From Streptomyces sp. NBC_00569 (lineage in GTDB: Bacteria; Actinomycetota; Actinomycetes; Streptomycetales; Streptomycetaceae), in the NCBI RefSeq assembly GCF_036345255.1, contig NZ_CP107783.1:7991001-8055000 (forward strand): a stretch of DNA of 64,000 nucleotides. The letters run 5' to 3'. Position numbers and translations under genes: made by a program. Positions 47,723 through 56,102 of this stretch are shown here, piece after piece. Positions within the stretch are counted from its first letter, which is position 1. The number at the start of each line of letters is the position of its first letter. The notes beneath the pieces were generated by a model that was given only the letters and a program-made list of their open reading frames with translations, was not told where the DNA came from and did not search any database.

Positions 47723-48308
47723 GCGCGGCAAGCCCCCCGTGGAGCCCGTCACGCTCAAGATCCTCGTGGCCGGCGGATTCGGCGTGGGCAAGACGACGCT
47801 CGTCGGCGCGGTCAGCGAGATCAAGCCCCTGCGCACCGAGGAGCTGCTCAGCGAGGCGGGCCGCCCGCTCGACGACACCCGGGGCGTCGAGGGCAAGCGC
47901 ACCACCACGGTCGCCATGGACTTCGGCCGGATCACGCTCCGCGAGGACCTGGTGCTCTACCTCTTCGGCACCCCCGGGCAGGACCGTTTCTGGTTCCTGT
48001 GGGACGAGCTGGCGACCGGCGCTCTGGGTGCCGTCGTCCTCGCCGACACCCGCCGCCTGGAGGACTGCTTCGCCGCCGTCGACTACTTCGAGCGGCGCTC
48101 CATACCGTTCGTCGTGGGCGTCAACTGCTTCGACGGATCGGCCCGTTACCCGGCCGACGCCGTACGCCAGGCCCTCGACCTCGACTCCGACGTGCCTGTC
48201 CTGCTGTGCGACGCGCGCGAGAAGGAGACCGTCAAGGAGGTCCTCATCGGCGTCGTCGAGCACGCGATGACCGTGGGCGCGCGCCGCCGCCAGCCGGCCA
48301 CCACCTGA
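47703..48308 (+). CDS. cvnD: Conservon Ras-like GTPase CvnD
   Basis: A 201-residue small GTPase of the MglA/CvnD group. The P-loop is [10 protein letters not shown] (residues 23-32), switch region [26 protein letters not shown] and a guanine-specificity region VGVNCFDG (NCFD in place of NKxD, as typical of CvnD). It acts with CvnB and CvnC at the membrane. The ATG at 47703 has GGAGAAGAG upstream, located inside the end of the 5-oxoprolinase gene, so the two are probably translated from one message. A hairpin follows. Confidence 0.92.
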   Translation: MIFGRSERGKPPVEPVTLKILVAGGFGVGKTTLVGAVSEIKPLRTEELLSEAGRPLDDTRGVEGKRTTTVAMDFGRITLREDLVLYLFGTPGQDRFWFLWDELATGALGAVVLADTRRLEDCFAAVDYFERRSIPFVVGVNCFDGSARYPADAVRQALDLDSDVPVLLCDAREKETVKEVLIGVVEHAMTVGARRRQPATT

Positions 48309-48338
48309 ACCGCCCGGGCGCCGACGGAGGACACGGGA

Positions 48339-48374
48339 ACGGCCCGCACCCTCGCCGACCGGGGTGCGGACCGT
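48339..48374. terminator. Bidirectional terminator between cvnD and glpK
   Basis: CCGCACCC (48344-48351) pairs with GGGTGCGG (48362-48369), and outer ACGG pairs with CCGT, between convergent genes. Confidence 0.7.
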
Positions 48375-48437
48375 CGTCCACGCGCGCGTGGCCCTCACCA
48401 GGACCACGCGCCAGTCACCAGAGGCGCGCGCCGACGC

Positions 48438-49955
48438 TCACGCCTCGTCGTCGTGCCAGCCGAAGCTCTTCTCCACGGCCTTGCGCCAGTTGCGGTACTC
48501 GCGCTCACGCGTCGCGCCGTCCATGGCCGGCGTCCACTCCGCGTCGCGCTGCCAGTGCGCCTTGAGCTCGTCCAGGTCGTTCCACACCCCCGTCGCGAGC
48601 CCGGCCGCGTACGCGGCGCCCAGGCACGTCGTCTCCGACACCCGCGGCCGGATCACCGGCACTCCGAGGACATCCGCCTGATGCTGCATCAGGAGATTGT
48701 TCTTGGTCATGCCGCCGTCGACCTTCAGCGTCGTGATCTGGACGCCGGAGTCCTGGTACATCGCGTCGACGACCTCGCGCGTCTGCCAGCTCGTCGCCTC
48801 CAGGACGGCCCGCGCCAGATGGGCCTTGGTGACGTACCGCGTCAGCCCCGTGACGACACCGCGCGCGTCCGAGCGCCAGTACGGCGCGAACAGACCCGAG
48901 AACGCCGGCACGATGTAGGCGCCGCCGTTGTCGCTCACACTCGCCGCGAGCGTCTCGATCTCGTCGGCCGTGCGGATGATCCCGAGCTGGTCGCGGAACC
49001 ACTGCACCAGGGCGCCGGTGATCGCGATCGACCCTTCGAGGCAGTACACCGGCGCCTCGGAGCCGATCTTGTACCCCATCGTGGTGAGCAGCCCGTGCTT
49101 CGAGGGGACGGGCCGGTTCCCGGTGTTGAGCAGCAGGAAACTGCCCGTGCCGTACGTGTTCTTGGCCGTCCCCGTGTCGTAGCAGGCCTGTCCGAAGATC
49201 GCGGCCTGCTGGTCGCCGAGCGCGGACGCGACCGGTACCCCGGAGAGCTGGCCGACGGCCGTCCCGTAGACCTCGGCCGACGACCTGATCTCCGGAAGCA
49301 CCGCCTCCGGCACGTTCATCGCCGACAGGATCCCCTGGTCCCACTGGAGCGTCTCCAGGTTCATCAGCATGGTGCGACCGGCGTTGGTGACGTCGGTGAC
49401 GTGCACGCCGCCGTCCGTGCCGCCGGTCAGGTTCCAGATGAGCCAGGAGTCGATGGTGCCGAACGCGATCTCGCCCCGCTCGGCGCGGGCACGCAGCCCC
49501 GGTACGTTGTCGAGCAGCCAGGCCGCCTTGGGGCCGGAGAAGTAGCTCGCGAGCGGCAGACCGGTCTGCTCGCGGAACCGGTCCTGCCCGTCCGTGCCGC
49601 CCAGTTCGTTGCACAGGGCCGACGTACGGGTGTCCTGCCACACGATCGCGTTGTGCACGGGCCGGCCCGTGGCCCGGTCCCAGAGGACCGTCGTCTCCCG
49701 CTGGTTGGTGATGCCGAGCGCGCTCAGGTCGTCGGCGCGCAGCCCGGCCTTGGCGAGCGCGCCGGCGACCACGGCCTGCACCTTGGACCAGATCTCGGTG
49801 GCGTCGTGCTCCACCCAGCCGGGCTTCGGGAAGATCTGCCGGTGCTCGCGCTGGTCGACGGCGACGATCTCCCCGCCGTGGTTGAAGATGATGCAACGGC
49901 TCGACGTGGTGCCCTGGTCGATGGCGGCGACGTACTTCACATCGTTGTCGGGCAT
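48438..49955 (-). CDS. glpK: Glycerol kinase
   Basis: A 505-residue FGGY kinase with [58 protein letters not shown] and [22 protein letters not shown], all diagnostic of glycerol kinase. It phosphorylates glycerol entering through GlpF, encoded 76 bases upstream in the same direction. No glpD or gylR-type regulator is adjacent, so this looks like the second glycerol operon found in many Streptomyces. Confidence 0.95.
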   Translation of the reverse strand: MPDNDVKYVAAIDQGTTSSRCIIFNHGGEIVAVDQREHRQIFPKPGWVEHDATEIWSKVQAVVAGALAKAGLRADDLSALGITNQRETTVLWDRATGRPVHNAIVWQDTRTSALCNELGGTDGQDRFREQTGLPLASYFSGPKAAWLLDNVPGLRARAERGEIAFGTIDSWLIWNLTGGTDGGVHVTDVTNAGRTMLMNLETLQWDQGILSAMNVPEAVLPEIRSSAEVYGTAVGQLSGVPVASALGDQQAAIFGQACYDTGTAKNTYGTGSFLLLNTGNRPVPSKHGLLTTMGYKIGSEAPVYCLEGSIAITGALVQWFRDQLGIIRTADEIETLAASVSDNGGAYIVPAFSGLFAPYWRSDARGVVTGLTRYVTKAHLARAVLEATSWQTREVVDAMYQDSGVQITTLKVDGGMTKNNLLMQHQADVLGVPVIRPRVSETTCLGAAYAAGLATGVWNDLDELKAHWQRDAEWTPAMDGATREREYRNWRKAVEKSFGWHDDEA

Positions 49956-50031
49956 GTGACTCCCCTTCGTCTTCGTCTGAGGTCCCCGCGCGCGGGGACT
50001 CGAAAGCGACGTGGTGGCGGCGTGGCCGCGG

Positions 50032-50784
50032 TCAGAACGCCGCGTTGTAGATGAGCCCCGCCAGCAAGCCGCCGATCAGCGGCCCGGCCACCGGGATGAT
50101 GGCGTAACCCCAGCCGGATGTGCCCTTGTTGGGGATCGGCAGGAACGAGTGCACGATGCGCGGACCGAGGTCGCGCGCCGGGTTGATGGCGTACCCGGTG
50201 GGCCCACCGAGCGAGAGGCCGATCCCGACGACCAGGAAGGCCACGACGAGTGCCGTCGTACCGGACTCCCCGAGTCCCTTGGTGAGCCCGAACGCGAGGA
50301 TGGGCAGCACGAGGGCGATCGTCGCGATGATCTCGGTGATCAGGTTGGCCACGGGGTTGTTGATCTCGGGGATCGTGGAGAAGATCCCGAGTGTCGGAGT
50401 GGGCCCGTCGTCGTCCGCTTCGCCCTCGCCGGACCCCGACGCGACGTTGGCGTTGAACTGGGCCAGATAGACGAGATAGGCCAGCACGGCGCCCAGCATC
50501 GCGCCGACCATCTGACCGAGCAGATAGACCCAGACCTTGTCCCACTTGCCGGTGTCCACGGCGATGCCGATCGTCACCGCCGGGTTGAGCTGGCCTCCCG
50601 ACAGCGGCGCGGCGGTGTACGCGCCGGCCAGCACGCCGAAGCCCCACCCGAACGCGATGACGACCCATCCCGAGGCTCTCGCCTTGGAATGTTTGAGCGT
50701 GACCGCGGCGCACACGCCCGCGCCGAACAGAATCAGGATCGCGGTCCCGATGACCTCACCGACGAAGATGTCTCCATTGCTCAT
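50032..50784 (-). CDS. glpF: Glycerol facilitator (aquaglyceroporin)
   Basis: A 250-residue MIP-family channel with two NPA boxes ([11 protein letters not shown] and [13 protein letters not shown]) and six membrane segments. The Arg and Asp after the second NPA (NPARDLGPR) fit a glycerol-type selectivity filter. A loop near 120-140 is unusually acidic ([11 protein letters not shown]). TAGGAG lies 6 bases before the ATG. Operon with glpK. Confidence 0.93.
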   Translation of the reverse strand: MSNGDIFVGEVIGTAILILFGAGVCAAVTLKHSKARASGWVVIAFGWGFGVLAGAYTAAPLSGGQLNPAVTIGIAVDTGKWDKVWVYLLGQMVGAMLGAVLAYLVYLAQFNANVASGSGEGEADDDGPTPTLGIFSTIPEINNPVANLITEIIATIALVLPILAFGLTKGLGESGTTALVVAFLVVGIGLSLGGPTGYAINPARDLGPRIVHSFLPIPNKGTSGWGYAIIPVAGPLIGGLLAGLIYNAAF

Positions 50785-51147
50785 GGCGGCTCCTAGGCCC
50801 TCGCCCGGAGCGATACGCCCCGGTCCTCAGTGCAGGGTGCGTTTTCCATGGCTGGTTCCGGACGGCTCTGGCTGCAACGGCCGACGGCGGGGTTTCCCGC
50901 GCCCCGCAATGCGCCCGCGACAGGCGTTCCCGCTCAGTCGGATCACTCGTTTCGCCGGTCGGGGAAGGCCCTGACCTGCCCGAACGCGACAGGAGGAGCC
51001 CGACGGACAGGCAGGGGCCCTGAGCGGCGGTGGGACGACGTGCGGCGATGCCGACTGACACCCGGAAGTGTTCACCGGCGGTGATGGAGCGTCAAGGTCG
51101 CGGACGGGAACGGTTGTCGGCGCCCGAACGCACGGTCCGCGACCGCG
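50785..51147. other. Intergenic region upstream of glpF
   Basis: No gene is supported in these 363 bases, which should hold the glpF promoter. A small hairpin (GCGGGG/CCCCGC, 50887-50907) lies in the likely leader. I saw no convincing GylR-type operator or clear promoter. Confidence 0.4.
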
Positions 51148-52836
51148 TCATCCCGCGGCTGCCCGGCCCGATTCCGCTTCCGCGCGCGGCCCGGTCCCCG
51201 TCCATGCGGCCCCGGCCACAGGGGCCGCCCCCGACAGCACACCCCTCCGTACCTCGTGCCCCGGAGTGCCCGACCGCCCGATGACCCAACTGGCCCCCGG
51301 CAGCGCCTTGGCGGCCTGCTTGAGCGGCGCCAGCGACGCGGCCGCCTGCCGGTGGTCGGCGACGCTGCCCGCCGCGCACAGCACCGTCGCGAGCGACAGC
51401 GTGACGGGCCGCCCTCCCGCCGCCCACGGCACGTCGAGCACCGCGGCCGCCAGCGGATCGAGCCCGTCCGGATCGGCCAGGACCAGGAAGTCGTCGCCCC
51501 CGATGTGCCCCACCCTGGTCGTGCCCGACGCGGCCCGCTCCAGGGACCTGCCCACCTCACGGATCAGATCATCACCCGCGGCGAACCCCGCACCGTCGTT
51601 GACCTGCTTGAACCCGTCGATGTCGAGCCAGCTCAGGGCGAACCCCCGCCCCTGCGCGATCCGCCGGTCCACCTCGCCCGTGATCGAGTCCGAACCGGGC
51701 AGTCGCGTCAGCGGATTGAGCGCGGCCGCCTCCTCGACGCGGCTCTCGGCCAGCGCGCGCACGAGATCGGCGAGTCGCACGATGCCCACGCAGCGCCCCC
51801 GCTTGTCGACGACCGCGACATCGTCGGCCGTACGGCTGCGCTCGCCGTCCGCGAGTACGTCGAGGACCTCCCAGGCGGTGGCGTCCACGCCCACCGTGCG
51901 TGGCCGGTCACCGTGGCGGGCGGCCGGCCGGTCGGCGTAGAGCGCATGCCCGTAGCGGCCCGAGAGCGACAACAGGAAGCGGTCCCGCTGCACCGACCGC
52001 ACCGGTGCGCCCGCCGAGTCCACCAGGAGCACGCCGGACACGTCGGGCGACCCGGTGAGCAGCGCGCGTACCCGCCCTGCCGAGGCCGAAGCGGGCAGCA
52101 GCGCGGCGGGCCGCACGAACTGGCGCACGGGCGGCCCGGAAGGCGGCGGCGCCGCCACCGGGGGAGTGAGCGCCGGCACGTACACATCGGCCGCCGGCAG
52201 CCGCGACGGCGGCGCGAACAGCTCGCCCTGTGCCAGCTGCGCCCCGGCGTCCCGAGCGGCGCCGCACTGCAACTCCGTCTCCACGCCCTCGACGGCCAGC
52301 AGCGCGCCCAGTCCCTCGCACAGCGTCCGCATCGCACTCACCGAGGCGGGACGCGACAGCAGCGACGAATCGAGCTTCACGAGGTCCGGCGCCAGGTCGA
52401 CCAGGAGCCGCAGCGGCAGATCGCCGTCACCGACGCCGTCCGCGCAGACCCGGAAGCCCTCGTCGCGCAGGGCCGTGACCCCCTCCAGGAGCGCCCGGTG
52501 CGGCACGTGGGTGAACGGGGGACCGATGTCGACCGTCACTTCCCAGGGCAGCCGCCCCACGTCCCGGACGGCGTCCCGCAGCGCGGCGAGGCCCCCCAGA
52601 TCCGCCACCGTCCCGGCGAACACATTGACGTGCAGCGGCAGCAGCGTCTCCCGCTGTGCCGCCGAGCGCACCGCCAACGCGGCCAGACGGCCGTCGAGTT
52701 CGGGGTCGCGCCGGGCCTGCGCCAACACGTCGCCGACTTCCGGACGGGCGAGTATCTCCAGGGCCGCCACGGCTCCGGTCGTCAGATTGACGACCGGCTG
52801 GAAGGCGAAACGGAGAGCGTCCGTCCAGGAAGGCAC
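51148..52836 (-). CDS. EAL-CBS-GGDEF protein with degenerate active sites
   Basis: A 562-residue protein with an unusual order: EAL domain (about 1-215), CBS-like region (about 300-370) and GGDEF domain (about 385-510). The EAL signature is Glu27-Ile-Leu, and Glu183 to Thr187 (EGVET) is kept, but the second Asp of the DDFG loop is Gly134. The GGDEF box reads GGDDF (446-450). Loss of metal ligands argues against phosphodiesterase activity; GGDDF may still bind GTP. It may therefore be a c-di-GMP or nucleotide sensor. There are no membrane segments, and the last 50 residues are disordered. Confidence 0.85.
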   Translation of the reverse strand: MPSWTDALRFAFQPVVNLTTGAVAALEILARPEVGDVLAQARRDPELDGRLAALAVRSAAQRETLLPLHVNVFAGTVADLGGLAALRDAVRDVGRLPWEVTVDIGPPFTHVPHRALLEGVTALRDEGFRVCADGVGDGDLPLRLLVDLAPDLVKLDSSLLSRPASVSAMRTLCEGLGALLAVEGVETELQCGAARDAGAQLAQGELFAPPSRLPAADVYVPALTPPVAAPPPSGPPVRQFVRPAALLPASASAGRVRALLTGSPDVSGVLLVDSAGAPVRSVQRDRFLLSLSGRYGHALYADRPAARHGDRPRTVGVDATAWEVLDVLADGERSRTADDVAVVDKRGRCVGIVRLADLVRALAESRVEEAAALNPLTRLPGSDSITGEVDRRIAQGRGFALSWLDIDGFKQVNDGAGFAAGDDLIREVGRSLERAASGTTRVGHIGGDDFLVLADPDGLDPLAAAVLDVPWAAGGRPVTLSLATVLCAAGSVADHRQAAASLAPLKQAAKALPGASWVIGRSGTPGHEVRRGVLSGAAPVAGAAWTGTGPRAEAESGRAAAG

Positions 52837-52942
52837 GGAAGCATGATGGCGCCCCCGGCGCGCACCCAGGCGCAGTTCACGAGCTGTTCACGCACCCTTT
52901 CCGGCCGAACACGCAGCGTACGGTTCTCCCGGCGGGCGCCGG

Positions 52943-54133
52943 TCAGCGGACCGCGACGACGGACGAGCCGTGGCCGAACAGTCCCTGATTCGCCGTGATC
53001 CCCACGCGCGCGTCCGCCACCTGTCGGGCGCCCGCTGTACCGCGCAGCTGCCACGTCAGCTCGCAGACCTGGGCGATGGCCTGCGCGGGGACCGCCTCTC
53101 CGAAGGACGCGAGGCCGCCACTGGCGTTCACGGGTATGCGCCCGCCGGGAGCCGTCGCGCCCTCCCTCAACAGCTTCGCCGCCTCGCCCTCGTCGCACAG
53201 CCCCAGATCCTCGTACCACTGGAGCTCCAGAGCGGTCGACAGGTCGTACACCTCGGCGAGGGAGAGGTCTTCGGGGCCGATCCCGGCTTCCTCGTACGCC
53301 GCCCGCGCGATCGAGGCGCGGAAGGGGACGCCGTCCGGCTCGACGACCGCGGCCGAGTCGGTGGCGATGTCAGGGAGGTCGAGCACGGTGTTCGGATACG
53401 TCGGCGTGACCGTCGACACCGCGCGGATCCGCACCGGATTGCGCACTCCGTGCTTGCGCGCGAAGTCCATGCCGCACAGCACGAGCGCGGCCGCCCCGTC
53501 GGACGTGGCACAGATGTCCAGGAGTCGCAGGGGATCGGCGACGACCGCCGACGCGGCCACCTCCTCGGCAGTCACCGTCTTGCGGTACCGGGCGTTCGGA
53601 TTGAGCGCGCCCGCTGCCGCGTTCTTCACCTTGACCTGCGCGAAGTCCTCCAGCGTGTCCCCGTGCACGGCCATGCGCCGGCGCGCGTACAGACCGAAGT
53701 ACGCGGGATTGGTCGCGCCGAGCACCCGGAACCGCAGCCAGTCCGGATCGTCGTGCCGGTCCCCGCCCGCGGGACGGAAGAACCCCTTGGGCGCGGCGTC
53801 GGCACCCACCACGAGCACGACGTCGGCGAGCCCCGCGAGGATCTGCGTACGCGCCGCGTTGACCGCCTGGGCTCCCGAGGCGCACGCCGCGTACACGCTC
53901 GCGACCCGCGCGCCCTGCCAGCCGAGAGCCTTCGCGAACGTCGCGCCCGCCACGTAGCCCGGGTATCCGCCCCGCACCGTGTCCGCGCCCACGACGGAGT
54001 CCACGTCGCGCCAGTCGACGCCCGCGTCGGCGAGCGCCGCCCGCGCCGCCACCGTCCCGTACTCGACGAAGCCGCGCCCCCACTTGCCCCAGGGGTGCAT
54101 GCCCGCGCCGAGCACCGCCACGTCGTCCGTCAT
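52943..54133 (-). CDS. Thiolase-like protein (lipid-transfer/SCP-x type)
   Basis: A 396-residue thiolase-fold protein with nucleophile Cys84 in VYAACASGAQAVNAAR. The C-terminal motif reads NASGGLASFGEAVPAQA, where thiolases have GGxxxGHPxGA, so the catalytic His is missing; GLFGHGSSVV follows at the end. Together with its coupled DUF35 partner it belongs to the lipid-transfer thiolase group, which includes aldolases of steroid side-chain breakdown as well as thiolases. The reaction cannot be fixed from sequence. The ATG overlaps the stop of the DUF35 gene. Confidence 0.85.
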   Translation of the reverse strand: MTDDVAVLGAGMHPWGKWGRGFVEYGTVAARAALADAGVDWRDVDSVVGADTVRGGYPGYVAGATFAKALGWQGARVASVYAACASGAQAVNAARTQILAGLADVVLVVGADAAPKGFFRPAGGDRHDDPDWLRFRVLGATNPAYFGLYARRRMAVHGDTLEDFAQVKVKNAAAGALNPNARYRKTVTAEEVAASAVVADPLRLLDICATSDGAAALVLCGMDFARKHGVRNPVRIRAVSTVTPTYPNTVLDLPDIATDSAAVVEPDGVPFRASIARAAYEEAGIGPEDLSLAEVYDLSTALELQWYEDLGLCDEGEAAKLLREGATAPGGRIPVNASGGLASFGEAVPAQAIAQVCELTWQLRGTAGARQVADARVGITANQGLFGHGSSVVAVR

Positions 54134-54576
54134 GCCGCCACCCCCGTCGGCCGCCAGTGCCACGTCGTCCAGGTCGTGTCCCCGTCCTCGTCGAGCACGC
54201 CGGGCACGACCTCCACCTCCATGCCAACCTCCAGGTCGGCCACGGAGACCCCGGGAACCGCCTGCCCGAGCACCACCAGGCGCTCCGCCTCCAGCTCCAC
54301 AGCGATCAACGTGTAGGGCTGCCAGGGAAGTTCCGGATCGGACACGTACGGTGCCGGAGGCCGGTACCGGCTGTCCGTGTACGACCAGACGCGGCCGCGC
54401 CGGGAGAGCGGCAAGGAGGCCAGCTCCCCTCCGGCGCAGCCGGGGTTGCGGCAGAAGGTGTCCTCGCGGGGGAAGAAGACCGAGGCGCAGGCCGAGCATC
54501 GCGTGCCGAGCAGCCGGAAGTCCTCTCCCTCCCCGGTGAACCAATCGGCCACGACAGGTGTACGCGTACGCGACAA
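54130..54576 (-). CDS. DUF35 OB-fold/zinc-ribbon partner protein
   Basis: A 148-residue protein with an N-terminal rubredoxin-like zinc ribbon (TRCSAC, then TFCRNPGC) and an OB-fold (SLPLSRRGRVWSYTDSRYRPPAPY, IAVELEAERLVVLGQ). Such proteins bind thiolases, as in the Ltp2-DUF35 aldolases and related pairs. I use the TTG at 54576, with GGAGG six bases upstream; a longer frame begins at 54738, but its extra residues are antisense to the dipeptidase gene. ATGA overlap with the thiolase gene. Confidence 0.83.
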   Translation of the reverse strand: MSRTRTPVVADWFTGEGEDFRLLGTRCSACASVFFPREDTFCRNPGCAGGELASLPLSRRGRVWSYTDSRYRPPAPYVSDPELPWQPYTLIAVELEAERLVVLGQAVPGVSVADLEVGMEVEVVPGVLDEDGDTTWTTWHWRPTGVAA

Positions 54577-54635
54577 GGCCCCTCCCGCGCTGGATCCGAC
54601 GACGCCACCAGAACGCCAGCAGATCTGATGGACCG

Positions 54636-55460
54636 TCAGAAGTGTGCCATGGGCCGGCCACTCAGGGAACGCCGCGAGATGGGGAAGTCGAAGTACGTGT
54701 CCGGGAAGAGCTCCGGCTTGTACGTGAAGTGCCACCACTCCTCGGGCAGGTTCACGAACCCCTGCGCGGCCAGGGCGTCCCGCAGGAGGTCACGGTTCGC
54801 GCGCTGCGCCCCCTTGATCCGTGGATCGTCGGTGTGGGCGAGCGTGTCGAAGCAGTCGAAGCCCGTGCCCATGTCCACCGAGTTGTCGGGGAAGCGCTCC
54901 TTCTTCGGCCCGTAGCAGGGTGCCAGCCGCTCACCGGACACGTACGCGCGCGTGGGCAGCGCCGGCAGCTTCACGACCGTCAGATCGAGTGTGGAGCCGC
55001 GGCTGTGCCCGGACTTCTCCGCGATGTAACCGTCCGTGAACAGCCGCGTCTTGTCGACCTGCGGATAAAACTCCGCCTTCATCCGCTGGTCGTCGAGGTC
55101 CTTGGCCCAGCGCACGAAGTGGTCGACCGCCCGCTGCGGCCGGTAGCAGTCGTACACCTTCAGCGAGTAGCCCCGCTTCAGGAGCCCGGCCTGCGCCTTG
55201 TGGAGCGCCTTCGCGGCAGGCTCGGTGAGGATACACATCGGCTTCTCGTAGCCGTCGACGGGCGCCCCGACGAAGTTGTGCGCAGTGATGTAGCGGATCT
55301 CCTGGATGATCGTCGGGTCGACGTCCCGCAGCGCCACGAACTGCTGGGGCGCCTTGGGCTCGGGCTTCGCCTGGGCGGCGCCGGGAGCGCTGGCCGTCCA
55401 CAGGAGCGCGGCGGCGGCGGTGACGGCGATTCTGCGTAGGGCAGTTGCGGTTCGTGTCAT
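54636..55460 (-). CDS. Secreted D-Ala-D-Ala dipeptidase, VanX-like
   Basis: A 274-residue zinc peptidase of family M15D. A Sec-type signal peptide (residues 1 to about 31, MTRTATALRR, hydrophobic core, APGAAQA) precedes the catalytic domain, which has YDCYRPQRAVDHF, the zinc site SGHSRGSTLDLT (His and Asp) and EEWWHFTY (Glu and His). It should cleave D-Ala-D-Ala or similar dipeptides outside the cell. VanX for vancomycin resistance is cytoplasmic, so the signal peptide, and the lack of vanH or vanA here, point to cell-wall peptide recycling rather than resistance. Confidence 0.88.
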   Translation of the reverse strand: MTRTATALRRIAVTAAAALLWTASAPGAAQAKPEPKAPQQFVALRDVDPTIIQEIRYITAHNFVGAPVDGYEKPMCILTEPAAKALHKAQAGLLKRGYSLKVYDCYRPQRAVDHFVRWAKDLDDQRMKAEFYPQVDKTRLFTDGYIAEKSGHSRGSTLDLTVVKLPALPTRAYVSGERLAPCYGPKKERFPDNSVDMGTGFDCFDTLAHTDDPRIKGAQRANRDLLRDALAAQGFVNLPEEWWHFTYKPELFPDTYFDFPISRRSLSGRPMAHF

Positions 55461-55532
55461 GAACCCTGCATCTATCAGGATCAATGGTGGCCAGGGAAGA
55501 GCCACGCTTCGCGATCGGATACAGTCCGCGGC

Positions 55533-56066
55533 GTGTCAGCACCCCACCACATAACCAACCCCGTTCCGGATTCCCACTGTTCGAGCTGTGGAACCGCCTA
55601 CGGACCCGACGTCTCGGGATGGCCGCGCACGTGCCCGGCCTGCGCCGATGTGAGCTACCGCAACCCCCTGCCGGTCGCGGTCGCCCTCCAGGCCGTCTAC
55701 GACAGCCGTGGTTCCGCTCTCGTCGTGATCACTCGGACCATCGCCCCCGCCCGCGGGGGAGTCGCCCTGCCCGGCGGGTTCGTCGACCACAGGGAGGACT
55801 GGCGCGACGCCGTCGTCCGTGAGCTCAAGGAGGAGACGGGCATCGAGGCGGCGAGCCGCGACGTACGCCTCGCCGACGCGATGAGCTCACCCGACGGACA
55901 CCTGCTCCTGTTCGGCCTCCTGCCGGAACGCCCGGCCGCCGAACTGCCCGAGCCCGCCGTCACGGACGAGACGGAAGGCTGGCACCTCCTGCGCCGCCCG
56001 GCCGAACTCGCCTTCCCCCTCCACACCTTGGCCGTCCGCGCCTGGTTCGAGGGCCGCTACGTGTGA
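55533..56066 (+). CDS. Nudix hydrolase with zinc ribbon
   Basis: A 177-residue Nudix protein. An N-terminal zinc ribbon (Cys16, 19, 34, 37) precedes the complete Nudix box from Gly82 to Ile104 (GFVDHRE, then REL-EE-G). The zinc ribbon resembles that of NADH pyrophosphatases, but the rest is shorter, so the nucleotide diphosphate substrate is unknown. The GTG at 55533 lies 8 bases after TACAGT, so the message may be leaderless. Divergent from the VanX-like gene. Confidence 0.87.
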   Translation: MSAPHHITNPVPDSHCSSCGTAYGPDVSGWPRTCPACADVSYRNPLPVAVALQAVYDSRGSALVVITRTIAPARGGVALPGGFVDHREDWRDAVVRELKEETGIEAASRDVRLADAMSSPDGHLLLFGLLPERPAAELPEPAVTDETEGWHLLRRPAELAFPLHTLAVRAWFEGRYV

Positions 56067-56102
56067 CACCCCGCCGCATGAACCACCCAGCCCTCTGAAC
56101 GC

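Noticed and set aside
54636..55460. VanX-like gene as part of a vancomycin resistance cluster
   Set aside because: vanH, vanA and vanRS are absent, and the protein has a signal peptide, unlike cytoplasmic VanX.
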